A stretch of 64,000 bases of DNA from assembly GCA_963770045.1 (NCBI GenBank), contig CAVYOD010000011.1, forward strand, positions 124,001-188,000. The letters are read 5' to 3'. The DNA is from CAVYOD01 sp963770045. GTDB taxonomy: Bacteria; Acidobacteriota; Aminicenantia; Aminicenantales; CAVYOD01. Shown here in pieces: positions 50,913 to 60,560 of the stretch. Within the stretch, counting starts at the first letter, position 1, and every line of letters starts with the position of its first letter. The position numbers and the translations under genes are program-made. The notes below the pieces were generated by a model that saw only the letters and a list, made by a program, of their open reading frames with translations, was not told the DNA's origin and did no database searches.

Positions 50913-52508
50913 ATGGGATCAGATTCTCCATCGAGGCGGTTGGCTTTCATGGGCATCTGTCTTGCGCTGATCTTTTCTGGGTTCGGCGCTAAAAATGGCC
51001 AGGCGAAGCTGAAGGAGAACAAGGCGCCAAATGCGCCTGGCTCCACCGGTCAAAGAGACCAAAAAAACTCGATCGATCGAACCGCGGTTCTCAAAGAATA
51101 TGCCGAACTTCTTTCTGTCCCCGATATCGCTGCCGACAAAGAAAACATCCGACGCAACGCGGAGCTTCTCCGGAGCATGCTCGAGAAGCGAGGCGTCCGG
51201 GTGCGGTTGCTCGAGGAGAGGGACAGCCCTCCGGTCGTCTTCGGTGAGTTGGCGGCCCCCGGGGCTTCCCGGACGGTCATCTTCTACGCCCATTATGACG
51301 GTCAGCCGGTGACCCTTTCTCTCTGGAAGAGCAACCCCTGGACCGCGGTCTTGAGGGACAAACCGCTCGAAGAGGGCGGGCGCGAGGTTCCCCTCGAGTC
51401 CGCCGCAGACCAGCCCCACGGTGAGTGGCGCCTCTACGCCCGGTCGGCGAGCGATGATAAAGCGCCGATCATGGCGCTCCTCGCCGCCCTTGACCGCCTG
51501 AAAGCGAGCCGTGTAGCGCTCTCGATCAACGTCAAATTCCTCTTCGAGGGAGAAGAGGAGGCGGGCTCGCCCCACCTAAAGTCGATCCTTGAAAAGAATA
51601 TTGACCTTTTTCGGGCCGACGGTATGCTCATCTGCGACGGTCCGGTCCACCAGACGCGCAGGATGCAGATCCTCTTCGGCGCCCGGGGGACAACCGGATT
51701 GGAGATGACCATCTACGGACCCGACCGGGCCCTCCACAGCGGCCATTACGGGAACTGGGCGCCAAACCCAGCAGCGCTCCTGGCGAATTTGCTCGCCCTG
51801 ATGAGAGATCCAGACGGCAAGATCCTGATCCCCGGTTACTATGACGATGTCCGGCCGCCCACCGCCGAGGAAAAAAAGGCGATCGAGGATGCACCCCGGG
51901 TCGACGAAGAATTGCGCCGCAGCTTCGGGTTGGGATGGACCGAGGCTGGGAATGCCCGGCTGGAGGAACGGATCATGCTGCCGGCCTTGAATATCCGGGG
52001 GATCCGCTCCGGCCATGTCGGTGCCGAAGCCCAGAACGCGGTGCCCACCGAAGCCAGTGCCTCGATCGACCTCCGGCTCGTCCCTGACCAGACGCCCGAA
52101 AAGGTCATGAAGGAAGTCGAAGCTTTTGTGGCTCAACACGGCTTTCAGATTGTTCATGAGACGCCTTCCATTGAGACACGGATTCGATCTCCGAAGATCA
52201 TAAAAATAGAGTGGGAGAGCGGTTACCCGCCGAGCCGGACTTCGATGGCCCTTCCTTTCTCCAAGCTCTTGGTCAAGGTCGTTGAAGAGACGGTTGGAGG
52301 GCCGATCGTCCAGCTGCCGAGCTCTGGCGGGAGCGTGCCCATCTATTTGTTTTCCGATCTACTCCGGGTTCCTGTTGTGCTTTTTCCGATCGCCAATCAC
52401 GATAACAACCAGCACGGCCCCGACGAGAACATCAGGCTGCAAAACCTCTGGGATGGGATCGAGATGTTCGCCGGCATTCTGGCCAAACTAGGAAAGCAGT
52501 GGCGGTGA
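50913..52508 (+). CDS. M20 family metallopeptidase, exported
   Basis: A 531-residue zinc peptidase (ArgE/DapE/CNDP-like). Signal peptide (L-A-F-M-G-I-C-L-A-L-I-F-S-G-F-G), then the di-zinc core Y-A-H-Y-D-G-Q-P, R-S-A-S-D-D-K and F-E-G-E-E-E-A-G-S-P, plus a lid domain with L-H-S-G-H-Y-G. The late H-D-N-N-Q-H-G-P-D-E-N-I supplies the last ligand. The length and the insertion of the lid match the carnosinase-like group, so dipeptides are the likely substrate. AGGAGGAGCGTAA precedes the ATG; second gene of an operon with the S9 peptidase. Confidence 0.93.
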   Translation: MGSDSPSRRLAFMGICLALIFSGFGAKNGQAKLKENKAPNAPGSTGQRDQKNSIDRTAVLKEYAELLSVPDIAADKENIRRNAELLRSMLEKRGVRVRLLEERDSPPVVFGELAAPGASRTVIFYAHYDGQPVTLSLWKSNPWTAVLRDKPLEEGGREVPLESAADQPHGEWRLYARSASDDKAPIMALLAALDRLKASRVALSINVKFLFEGEEEAGSPHLKSILEKNIDLFRADGMLICDGPVHQTRRMQILFGARGTTGLEMTIYGPDRALHSGHYGNWAPNPAALLANLLALMRDPDGKILIPGYYDDVRPPTAEEKKAIEDAPRVDEELRRSFGLGWTEAGNARLEERIMLPALNIRGIRSGHVGAEAQNAVPTEASASIDLRLVPDQTPEKVMKEVEAFVAQHGFQIVHETPSIETRIRSPKIIKIEWESGYPPSRTSMALPFSKLLVKVVEETVGGPIVQLPSSGGSVPIYLFSDLLRVPVVLFPIANHDNNQHGPDENIRLQNLWDGIEMFAGILAKLGKQWR

Positions 52509-52518
52509 TGTCACTGCC

Positions 52519-54279
52519 CTAATACCGCCAGCTGCTGAGGTCGGCTCCGGGCGGTGCACTCTTGAGAATCCGTTCCACGATCTTCGGCGCAAACATCTGG
52601 TGATACCTCAAGCGCGAAATGGCGTTGGGACGGGTATGATCGCCGTTCCAACAATGTTCGGCCCTGGCTTCATAGTCCACCTCGCCATCATAGGCTGGGT
52701 TTTTTGTGCTCTTGAGGAAATCTTCCATCAGATACACGGCATCATTGAGATAATAGTTGTCCATCTCTCCGCAGTAAATATGGATTTTACCCTGGAGCTT
52801 CGGGCCCAACGTCTTCCAATCCCGCTCGAGCACATAGCGAAGGTCGTAGTGCTCCTGCCAAAACTTGGCCACGGTGTGGTCGATCTCGCCCGTCATCTTG
52901 TCCCAGATAGGTTTGGGATACCCGTCCTCGCCGACGGGGCTGAAGACCGCCTGCCAGATGTCCCACTGGTCGCCCGAGCGGCTGTGGGAGCCCAGGACGA
53001 GCTCGCGCTGGTTCATCTCTTCCAGTGTCGCGGAGACTTCGCCTTTGTAGTTGCGCAGGCCTGGGCGGGGCGTCCGCTTCCACAGGCTGTCAACGTAGTA
53101 GGCGTTCTTGTGCTCATAGATGTTGACAATGGTGTAGGCCCGGAAATCAATCGGGTCCGGACAGGCCGCCCAGCAGCCGTTGTACATCTCGGGATAATAA
53201 ATCTGTGTGGCCAGTGCTTCCCAACCGCCTGTCGAGCCGCCGTAGAGGAAACGGGCCCAACCCTGGCCGAGACATCGAAATCTCTTCTCGAGATAAGGGA
53301 TGAGCTCGCAGTTGATCGCTTCGCCGTAGGGGCCGAGATTGGCTGAGTCGACGGCGTAGGAATCATCATAATAGGGGTTCGCGTGCTGGATTTCGATGAT
53401 GACCAGGCGAGGGAAATCCGGCCCGGTCCAATCTTGATAGAATTTGTACGCATATTCCTGCTCGATCTTGTTGTATCCATCCAGGTGGAACCGCTCGCTG
53501 TATTCCGGCTTGAGGTTTGGATCCGGCGGAGTCTCCCGGAAGCCCCCGAAAGTGTAGGGGAAATGTCCGTGATTGATCACCAGAGGGTAACGCGCCTGGG
53601 GGTGTTCGTCGAAGCCCTCAGGGACCAGAACGCAGGCGCCGAGTTCCATCGGCCGTCCCCAGAAATCCGAGAGGAGCTTGCTCCGGATCTTGACGTGCTT
53701 GACGTATTTTGTGTCCTGGGGCGGCGGAATCGGCGGGATTTCCTGGTCGAGGACGATTCCGATCGTCTCATCTTTCTTCGGGTCGATCAGCATTTTGCGG
53801 GGAAGGCTGTAGAGGTTTCCCGGAGCGGAGTTCCAGTGCTGGCCCTCGCCTCGGTCCATCGGGAGCTTGACGACATGGCCGTCGGAGCGATGGAAGACCT
53901 CGTACCGGTGGAGAAGAGCTTGGACAAAGTATTCTCCGCGTGGGATTTCGGCGATGCTCCGTCGTGGATAACCAAAAGCCCTGAAGTCCACAACGGCCTC
54001 CTGGCCGGGTTTGAGGGCCTCGACATCAATCCCGAAAACGAGCTGGGTCCTGGGCCCGTCGGAGATCTGGAACCTCGGCTCGGCCGCGGCGTCGGTGGAA
54101 AAAAGAAGGAGCATCCGGCCGTCGAGAGGCGCCTGTGAACGAGCCGCCGGAAAAGAAATGGCGAAACGCAACTGTCCAGGGGGGAGCCCCTGGCTGGAAT
54201 GTTCTTGAGCGAAGGCCAGGAGCATGACAGATAGAGAGGTTAAGATAAAAACGCTTCTTTTTATGTTTTTTCGCTGCAT
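52519..54279 (-). CDS. exported esterase-like alpha/beta hydrolase
   Basis: About 586 residues with a signal peptide (S-V-F-I-L-T-S-L-S-V-M-L-L-A-F). The N-terminal 200 residues are a beta-rich domain, followed by an esterase-D-type hydrolase domain: Y-P-L-V-I-N-H-G-H, the nucleophile elbow L-Y-G-G-S-T-G-G-W-E, and a late E-H-C-W-N-G-D-H. The GxSxGG elbow is that of the putative esterase family (feruloyl or enterobactin esterase-like). GAAAGGACTGAG places the start at 54279, 15 codons into the open frame. The substrate is unknown. It converges on the M20 gene. Confidence 0.8.
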   Translation of the reverse strand: MQRKNIKRSVFILTSLSVMLLAFAQEHSSQGLPPGQLRFAISFPAARSQAPLDGRMLLLFSTDAAAEPRFQISDGPRTQLVFGIDVEALKPGQEAVVDFRAFGYPRRSIAEIPRGEYFVQALLHRYEVFHRSDGHVVKLPMDRGEGQHWNSAPGNLYSLPRKMLIDPKKDETIGIVLDQEIPPIPPPQDTKYVKHVKIRSKLLSDFWGRPMELGACVLVPEGFDEHPQARYPLVINHGHFPYTFGGFRETPPDPNLKPEYSERFHLDGYNKIEQEYAYKFYQDWTGPDFPRLVIIEIQHANPYYDDSYAVDSANLGPYGEAINCELIPYLEKRFRCLGQGWARFLYGGSTGGWEALATQIYYPEMYNGCWAACPDPIDFRAYTIVNIYEHKNAYYVDSLWKRTPRPGLRNYKGEVSATLEEMNQRELVLGSHSRSGDQWDIWQAVFSPVGEDGYPKPIWDKMTGEIDHTVAKFWQEHYDLRYVLERDWKTLGPKLQGKIHIYCGEMDNYYLNDAVYLMEDFLKSTKNPAYDGEVDYEARAEHCWNGDHTRPNAISRLRYHQMFAPKIVERILKSAPPGADLSSWRY

Positions 54280-54336
54280 CTCAGTCCTTTCGCAGGGGCC
54301 AGTGTCGTCCCATCGATGAGTCAAAGCGAAACAAAT

Positions 54337-55098
54337 CTAGCACAAAGCGTCCATCTCGTCCATGTTGCGGCAGCCCCGGAATTTTGTCGGTCTCTTTATC
54401 GAAGAAAAATTGGCCATGGGGGTCAAGGACATTACGAACCCCGGGAGGACAAATTCGGCCAACGGAACGAAACGGAAGGGATCAGAAGAAAAGGTTAGGA
54501 AAGTATAGGCGGCGAATGCGATCAGGACGATGGCCAGGACGAGCAGGATCCGCTGGAATGTCCGCGGCTGGATCTGGCCGTGGTGCTTGGCGACATAGCG
54601 GACCAGAATAAAATACCAGAGCACGCTTCCCACCCCGACCGCCAGAGAAAAAATGATGGGAATCCAGCCCCTGTTTGCGACCAGGTGGTGGGCGGTCATG
54701 GTCCCTCCCACGGCCAGCCAAAAAAAGTACAGGCTCGGGTTGGAAATGTAGAGGAGGAGGACCCCAAAAATCGGCTTGGGCGAAGCCGGGGGCTTTTGAG
54801 TCGGTCGGGAAGTCATAAAAGTCTTCGAATGCCGGATCAGGCTGATCCCGATAAAGAATAAGATGATGGAGGCCAAGACTTTCATGTAGGGGAGAACCTT
54901 GGTCAGGTTGATGGTCACGTGGAAAAAACCGACCAGGGCCACCAGGCAATAGATGAAATCCAGAAGCGCAGTCGTCAACCCGGCAAAGAGGCCGTGCAAA
55001 AAGTCGCGCCGGATGGTCTGGGAGACGACAAAAACATTCACCGGACCCAGGGGGATCGCGGCGATGAATCCGACCACAATGCCGAGAAGCACGAACAC
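54337..55098 (-). CDS. LysE/RhtB family amino-acid exporter
   Basis: An inner-membrane protein with six helices and the LysE signature G-F-I-A-A-I-P-L-G-P-V-N-V-F-V-V near the start. Members export amino acids or dipeptides, useful for a cell that breaks down many peptides. The frame is open to 55176, but that end is a perfect promoter, so I take the GTG at 55098 (GAAAGG upstream). The last 10 residues (N-M-D-E-M-D-A-L-C) are coded by a copy of the GACGAGA-type repeat, a sign that the repeat moved into or shaped the gene end. Confidence 0.8.
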   Translation of the reverse strand: MFVLLGIVVGFIAAIPLGPVNVFVVSQTIRRDFLHGLFAGLTTALLDFIYCLVALVGFFHVTINLTKVLPYMKVLASIILFFIGISLIRHSKTFMTSRPTQKPPASPKPIFGVLLLYISNPSLYFFWLAVGGTMTAHHLVANRGWIPIIFSLAVGVGSVLWYFILVRYVAKHHGQIQPRTFQRILLVLAIVLIAFAAYTFLTFSSDPFRFVPLAEFVLPGFVMSLTPMANFSSIKRPTKFRGCRNMDEMDALC

Positions 55099-55147
55099 GG
55101 GACTTCTTACCTTTCGTCGGGATTGATCAACGGCACAAGAATGGTAT

Positions 55148-55176
55148 TTTATAACAAAAGCGAGCAGAGGTGTCAA
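55148..55176 (-). promoter_or_regulatory. predicted sigma-70 promoter of the LysE gene
   Basis: On the minus strand TTGACA (55176-55171), 17 bases, TATAAA (55153-55148). It lies 50 bases before the GTG start at 55098, inside what would otherwise look like the coding N-terminus. Confidence 0.7.
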
Positions 55177-55193
55177 TTTGAAACGTTATCTTT

Positions 55194-55300
55194 AGACGTC
55201 ATCTGGTCCGTCTCGTTTTTCTGGCCCATCTCGTCCATTTCACATAAACAAAAAAAACCGAATAGGCAGGTGTTTGTGACGAGACAAACGAGATGATGTC
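55194..55300. repeat. GACGAGA-type repeats, both orientations
   Basis: GACGTCATCTGGTCCGTCTCG and CCCATCTCGTCCATTTC (55194-55240), then GTGACGAGACAAACGAGATGATGTC (55277-55300). The two blocks are inverted to one another. The gap 55177-55397 contains nothing else that I can see. Confidence 0.5.
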
Positions 55301-55397
55301 AGGACTGATAGATGGAGTTGTGAGGAGTTAATGACGGATCAGATCCGCAGAGATAATCAGGGGTGGGATGCTTCTAAAAGAGGGGGGTTCCGACCGG

Positions 55398-55646
55398 TCA
55401 CATCTTTCCCATAGCCTGGGTCGCATCGGATTCTTCATCCTCGTCGGTTTCCGTCTCGATCCCGAGCAGCTTGGCGGTGCCTTCATAGATCATCTTGAAG
55501 GATTTCTTGGCCTGCTGAAGGTCAGCCAGTTTCTCTCTGACTTTTTGAAGTTCTTTTTCCACCTGTGAATCGATGCCGTCCAGTTGCCGTTTGGCTTCGT
55601 CCATGGTCTTGCGGTAAAGATCCTCTTGTTCCTTGCTTAAGGGCAT
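55398..55646 (-). CDS. small coiled-coil protein, unknown function
   Basis: An 82-residue hydrophilic protein with a strong heptad pattern (L-D-G-I-D-S-Q-V-E-K-E-L-Q-K-V-R-E-K-L) and an acidic C-terminus (T-D-E-D-E-E-S-D). No family is recognised. GAGGAGTTAAAG places the start at 55646, 13 bases after the receiver-TonB gene stop, so it is its downstream operon partner and may bind it. Confidence 0.65.
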   Translation of the reverse strand: MPLSKEQEDLYRKTMDEAKRQLDGIDSQVEKELQKVREKLADLQQAKKSFKMIYEGTAKLLGIETETDEDEESDATQAMGKM

Positions 55647-55659
55647 CTTTAACTCCTCT

Positions 55660-57457
55660 TTAATCACGGGTTATTTTTTTTGGTGTCTTAAATGTTATCG
55701 ATAGAGGCTTCCAGACTCTCACGTTGACTCCGTCTTTCGTGGCGGGCTTGAATTTCCATTTTCGGACGGCCGCTTCCGTGGCTTTTTCGAGTCCGTAGCC
55801 CTTGACCTGGCTATTGAGGATCGCGACCTGGAGGACATCTCCGTTCTCGGAGACAAGAGCATTGACGGTCACGGTCCCCTGAATTTCCCTTTGGAGAGCC
55901 AGCGGGGGGTAAACCGGGTCGGTCATTTTGAGCACTTGAGGAGGAGTAGCCGCTTGCCCGAGAGGCACCAGGTCTCCCAATTTTGTTACGGCCGGATTTG
56001 CCGCCGTGTCGGCCGCAGGCTCTCCTTCGGCCGGCTTTTCGGCGCCGGAGTTCAGTTGCTGGTCTCCACCATTTCCCTTTGGTTGGTTTTCGCCGGTCTG
56101 CGTGCCCGCCGGAGAATCGGCCGGCTTTTGGCCCGCCATCTGAGTCTGGAAATTGGGAATCGAGGCGGGAAGGAGAGGCTCGATTTTATCGGCCGTCGCT
56201 TCACCGGCACCGACATTTTGGCCATCTTTCTTGGCGGGAGGTATCTTCTGGGGGTTATCTTTTTTGGGAATAGGCTTCTCGGCCACAACCGGCGGGTTGT
56301 TTTGAGCTTGCTGATCGAGCCCCGTGTTCTGGATATCGGCGGTCTGCAAAGCGGTCTGTTCCACAGGAGGTGGAGAGGCATGTTTGCGCGGCCTGAAGAA
56401 GACGAAGACCGATCCGACGACCACCAAGACGGCCAGTCCGAAGATCATGACCCGTGGAGGAGGCTGGGTCTTTTTCTTCTCTGCGTACTTATCGTAGGGA
56501 CTTGTCTGGGACAGACGCTTTTCGGCAACAGAACCAACTTCGACGGGGGGCTCTTGAGGAGCCGGCCTCGTTGCCTCTTTGGCTCCGGCTTGCGTTCGGC
56601 TTATGCCCGGGCTGCGGCTCCGGCTTCTTAGGTTCGACCTTGAGCCCCCCCCTGAGCGCTTCCAGCTCGGGTTTCCGTTCTTGGCGCTCGGGATTGGCCT
56701 TTTTCTTGTGTTCTGGCACGGCCAAGGCGGGGATTTGGTCCCAGAACTCATCTTCCTTATTGGTTGGCTTTGAAGCGGCCACAGCGGCGGCCTTTTTCTT
56801 TTCCGGTTTCAAGCCGAATTCAGCCAGGGTGTTTTTGAGCATGTTATCAATCTCAGGGCTGGCTCCCTGTTTTTTAGCTCTTTTCTCTTTTTCTTTTGGC
56901 TTTATCGTCAGAGTGCCGAAGGCTTCCTTCAATTCTTTGTCAATAAGGTCATCCAACTTTTTTTTCCGGCCGTCTTCAGGTTTGGGCGTCGCCTGAAAAG
57001 CCTTCAGACTCTGTTGAGAAAGAATTTCCAGCGAGTCGACGGGCTGAGGTGCCTTTGAGACCTCGATTTCTTTTTCGGGAGCGCGGAGATTCAAGAGGTC
57101 CAGGATTGTGTTGAGAAGCTCCTCTTTTTTGACCGGTTTGGGGAAGAAGGCCGAGGCTCCGCAAGAACGGAGGGCCTCGGTCTTTGACAGGGAGTCCCTG
57201 TAGACACCGCTGACAATGATGACCGGGACTTTCGTGGGGAAAGCCGTCGTGATCTTTGTGCAGAGGTCAAAGCCGTCGAGCCGGGGAAGCATGGCTTCAA
57301 GGATGACGAGATGGGGATTCTCGGCCAGGAACATCTCCAGGCCGGCCAGCCCGTCGTTTGAGGTCACGATCTTGAAGCCTTCGGCCTCGAGGAATCTGGA
57401 AAGGGAATAGAGGGATTCCTTGTCAAAATCGATGATCAGAAGCTTCTTGTTCCTCAT
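55660..57457 (-). pseudogene. receiver domain - transmembrane - TonB C-terminal domain fusion (one frameshift)
   Basis: An unusual three-part protein of about 598 residues once one extra base near 56605-56612 is ignored (joins K-P-E-P-Q-P-G to I-S-R-T-Q-A-G). Residues 1-120 are a CheY-like receiver: acidic pocket D10/D12, V-I-I-V-S-G, F-F-P-K-P-V, but Glu (E54, in V-I-L-E-A-M-L-P) at the phosphorylation site. A long charged linker follows, then one helix (V-M-I-F-G-L-A-V-L-V-V-V-G), a Gln/Pro/Asn-rich spacer and a TonB-C domain (M-T-D-P-V-Y-P-P-L-A, G-T-V-T-V, V-R-K-W-K-F-K-P). It should sit in the inner membrane with the receiver inside and TonB outside. Confidence 0.75.
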
Positions 57458-57513
57458 TCTAGAGATTCTTCTACCTTCGAAGTATGTTATTTCATCCGGA
57501 AGACTAAAGGTCA

Positions 57514-57533
57514 ATCACCCTTTGGGGTGATTT
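57514..57533. promoter_or_regulatory. palindromic site between divergent genes
   Basis: AATCACCC, TTTG, GGGTGATT: 8-base perfect arms with a 4-base centre. It lies 57 bases upstream of the receiver-TonB start and 90 bases before the divergent propeller promoter, so it may be an operator for either. A hairpin reading (followed by TTTT) is also possible. Confidence 0.45.
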
Positions 57534-57621
57534 TGAGGATGATATTTTCCCCTGATTTTTCCCCCTGAGCAGAGTGCCGTTTTCATCGCCCCACTCCGCC
57601 TGGCGGGGGGGCTTCTTCGGG

Positions 57622-57650
57622 TTGACAAGGAAGCAGCCTTCCGGTATGAT
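57622..57650 (+). promoter_or_regulatory. predicted sigma-70 promoter of the propeller protein
   Basis: TTGACA (57622-57627), 17 bases, TATGAT (57645-57650): 6 of 6 and 5 of 6 matches. It lies 41 bases before the ATG at 57691. Confidence 0.7.
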
Positions 57651-57690
57651 AAAACCAAAATCTGGGAAGTGGGAATGGAGGGGAAAGACC

Positions 57691-59664
57691 ATGAAAACAA
57701 CAAGGAGGAAAAAACCTTAACGGCGCTGTGTTTCTCGGCTTTTTTTGCTCTGGCGGGACTGGCTCCTGCCGACATCTCAGCCCAGGCGGCAACCTGGTCC
57801 TCTGTGGGGCCCAACGGCGGGAATATCTCCGGTCTCGTGTCCATCAGTCCGTCCAGTTTTCTTGAGCTCTACGCCGCGGTCAAGAGTTTCCCGGCCCAGG
57901 TTTTCAAATCGACCAGCGGCGGCTCAACCTGGACGAGAATCGCCACCATTCAGGATACGATCTACGACCTGAAGAACGCCCCCTCGAGTCTGAACACGTT
58001 CTATGCCCTGGCCAAAGGGGCCGTCTACAAGTCTCTCAACAAGGGTCTGACCTGGACCCGATCATAGCCTGCCCAGCAATTGTTTTGGGGACAAGGGCCA
58101 GCTGGCCATCCAGCCGACCAATCCGAGCTTTCTCTATATCGCGAGCTACCGCCTGTACAATGTCGCAAACAACAAAACCTGCATCGCCGTCCTCAAATCC
58201 ACCAATGGCGGCCAGACCTGGTCCTTTAAGACGCTGGCCCAGACCGGGAGCAATTCGGGTTTTGCGTCTTGCCTGGCGCTCAGCAAGCTCAGTGCCAATC
58301 TCGTCTTCGTCGGCGGCTTTTTCAATGACGCCTCGGGCGACCATTTCCGCATCTACAAAAGCACGGACGGCGGAATCAACTACCTGAACAAAACCGGCAC
58401 GATCAACACGCTTCCGCTGTCGATCGTAACCCATCCCGCAGATATGAACAGAGCCTTGGTCGGCACGGCTGTGGGGATCTATCGGACCACGAACGGCGGA
58501 GACGCCTGGCTGAAAAACAACGGGTCCGCGTTTGCTTTTTCGCTCGCCCTCGACAACGTCAACTATCAGGTGGTCTATGGGGGGTATGACAAGGAGATTT
58601 ACAAAAGCACCAACGGCGGAGCCGACTGGACAAAGTACACCGGACTCCTCGGGGTCTGCACGGATCTTCTGGCGAATTCCAGCACCGTCTATTTTGCCTC
58701 GACAGCCGGGGTCTTTAAAAGTTCAACCGGCGGGACTTCTTGGGCCAGTGCGATCGGCGGCATGAAGGCCGCGGAGATTCCGGGAGTGGCCGTCGCCTTC
58801 AGCTCTTCCAACATTGTCTACGCCGGCGTCAAGAACGACGGCTTCTTTAGATCGATCGACTCGGGGACGAATTGGACGCGGACACCCTTTTTCCCGGGTG
58901 CAGACGCCATCACCAGGATCGCCGTGAATCAGAGCAATCCCAGCGTGCTTTATGCTCTTGCCTCCGTCCCCGGGCCTGATCTGGTTTATGAGTCTGATGA
59001 TGGCGGCGACAATTGGACGCTCATCTTGACCGATTTTTGCCAGGATATGGCGGTCAGCAGGCTCAATTTCGCCAGGCTCTTCATTGCCGGGCAGAAGCTC
59101 GTCGGGAGCAATTTCTTCCTGGCGCTCCACAAATCCACGGACAGAGGCGTCACCTGGTCCCATATCCAGATTTCGACGACCGCGGGAACCAGCGGCAACG
59201 CCGTGGCCGTGCAACCATCGAATGACAACGTTATCCTTGTCGGAGGCCAGCTCGCGAGCGGCGGAGTTCTCTATAAATCGACGAACGGCGGCAGTTCCTG
59301 GGTTCGGATCACCGGGACGATAACGGGCATCGTCCGGGCAATCACTTTCGACCCCAATTCCGTCAGCCGGATTTATGTCGGGGCCGACGACGGATTCTAC
59401 AAGAGCGAGAACGGAGGATCGTCCTGGACTCGCAAGCTGAACAGAGGAATCCGGTGCATCCAGGTCAACCCGTTGACGCCGAATGTCGTTTATGCCGGAG
59501 GGCCGGAGGGTGTTTTCAAGAGCTCTGATTCCGGAAGCACCTGGAAAGATTTTAACGAGAGCATCCCGGTCAAAACGGTTTATGGAATGGACATCGATGG
59601 TGCGCAGAGAATCCTCTATGCCGCCACCATTGGGGGGAGCGTCTGCATCAGATCCCTGTTTTAG
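57691..59664 (+). pseudogene. exported Asp-box (BNR/sialidase-like) beta-propeller protein, frameshifted
   Basis: A secreted protein of about 657 residues built of 13 Asp-box-like units (S-T-N-G-G-x-x-W and variants such as S-I-D-S-G-T-N-W, S-D-D-G-G-D-N-W), as in VPS10/sortilin, sialidase and photosystem-assembly-factor propellers. The catalytic residues of sialidases are not evident, so it is probably a binding or structural protein. The ATG at 57691 has GGAGGGG upstream and gives K-T-T-R-R-K-K plus a classic signal peptide, but needs one base added to the A6 run at 57709-57714. A second indel near 58065 restores the frame before S-N-C-F-G-D-K-G. Confidence 0.8.
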
Positions 59665-59775
59665 GGATCAAATAATCCGGACAGGGGGAACGGCTCCGCC
59701 CCAAAATCAGTTGCGCCCTGAACTCGAAAAAGAACGGAGAGGCATTTTTGTGTTAAAATCGGAAAGGAGATAGGG

Positions 59776-60408
59776 ATGGCAAGTCGAGCCAAATTCTGGC
59801 TGATCGTTTTTGTCCTCCTCTCGGCCTTTGGCCGGCCCGCCCTGGCGATTCTGAACAAGGGGGAGAAATTCCTTCCCTTCTCCCTCAAAGGGATTGACGA
59901 AAAAACCTACACCGTCAAGATGGAAGGCGGGAGACTTGCGGTCCTCGTCGAGTTTCAGAAGGAGGGGAAGAGGGAAGTCGAGAAGTCCTTCCCGGGGGCT
60001 GTCCTGATCGATTTTTGGGCGACCTGGTGTGTCCCTTGCCGGGCGGCCATGCCTTATATGGAAAAACTCTATGAGCGCTATCAACCCAAAGCGGGCCAGG
60101 CGGCCGGCGGACTTTTCCTCTTCGGGATCGGCCTCGACCAAAAAGGATCAAAGGTCATAAGGCCCTTCTATGAGAAGCTCAAGATCACTTATCCGATGCT
60201 GTCCGACCCGACGGAGGGGGCCGGAGGCGACGGCCTGCTGCGCACGACGAGAGAGATGTCGACGAAATACGGAGTCCAGGAGATCCCGGTCGTTTATCTC
60301 ATCGACTCCAAAGGCATCATCGATCATGCCCATGTCGGGTTCAAAAAAGAAGAAATGGGCGACCTCGAAAGAACGGTCCAATCGTTGATCAAGGAGAGCA
60401 CGAAATGA
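59776..60408 (+). CDS. TlpA-like protein disulfide reductase
   Basis: A 210-residue exported thioredoxin-fold protein. Signal peptide (F-W-L-I-V-F-V-L-L-S-A-F-G-R-P-A-L-A), the active site F-W-A-T-W-C-V-P-C-R, the cis-Pro region E-I-P-V-V-Y and an insert of the TlpA/ResA type. It would reduce disulfides of exported proteins (for example for cytochrome c maturation) and needs electrons from the cytoplasm. Its stop overlaps the start of the mini-CXXC gene (ATGA) and the membrane ferredoxin gene follows, so the three very likely work as one electron path. AGGAGATAGGG precedes the ATG. Confidence 0.92.
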   Translation: MASRAKFWLIVFVLLSAFGRPALAILNKGEKFLPFSLKGIDEKTYTVKMEGGRLAVLVEFQKEGKREVEKSFPGAVLIDFWATWCVPCRAAMPYMEKLYERYQPKAGQAAGGLFLFGIGLDQKGSKVIRPFYEKLKITYPMLSDPTEGAGGDGLLRTTREMSTKYGVQEIPVVYLIDSKGIIDHAHVGFKKEEMGDLERTVQSLIKESTK

Positions 60409-60539
60409 AACGCAAGTGGTCGCTGTTGCTGATTTTTCTTTTTGTCGCTCTGATGATCGCCGGGCTCGCCATGGGCGAATTCAGGTCCGTCCTGGAAAAA
60501 GCGATCACCATCTGTCTGGATTGCATCGGGATCGGCTGA
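60405..60539 (+). CDS. mini-protein with C-terminal CXXC motif (CD1871A-like)
   Basis: A 44-residue protein that automatic gene finders easily miss. One transmembrane helix (S-L-L-L-I-F-L-F-V-A-L-M-I-A-G-L-A) is followed by a short outer part ending I-C-L-D-C-I-G-I-G. That ending (I-C-L-E/D-C-I-G-I-G) is the hallmark of the CD1871A family of CXXC micro-proteins found in clostridia and others beside 4Fe-4S membrane proteins. It overlaps tlpA by four bases and is followed by the NapH-like gene. The pair of cysteines at the outer membrane face could relay electrons between the membrane ferredoxin and TlpA. Confidence 0.82.
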   Translation: MKRKWSLLLIFLFVALMIAGLAMGEFRSVLEKAITICLDCIGIG

Positions 60540-60560
60540 TCGGAGGAGCGGGGATTGCCG

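Noticed and set aside
57514..57533. Rho-independent terminator
   Set aside because: The hairpin is good, but it lies between divergent gene starts with no gene ending there, so an operator is more likely.
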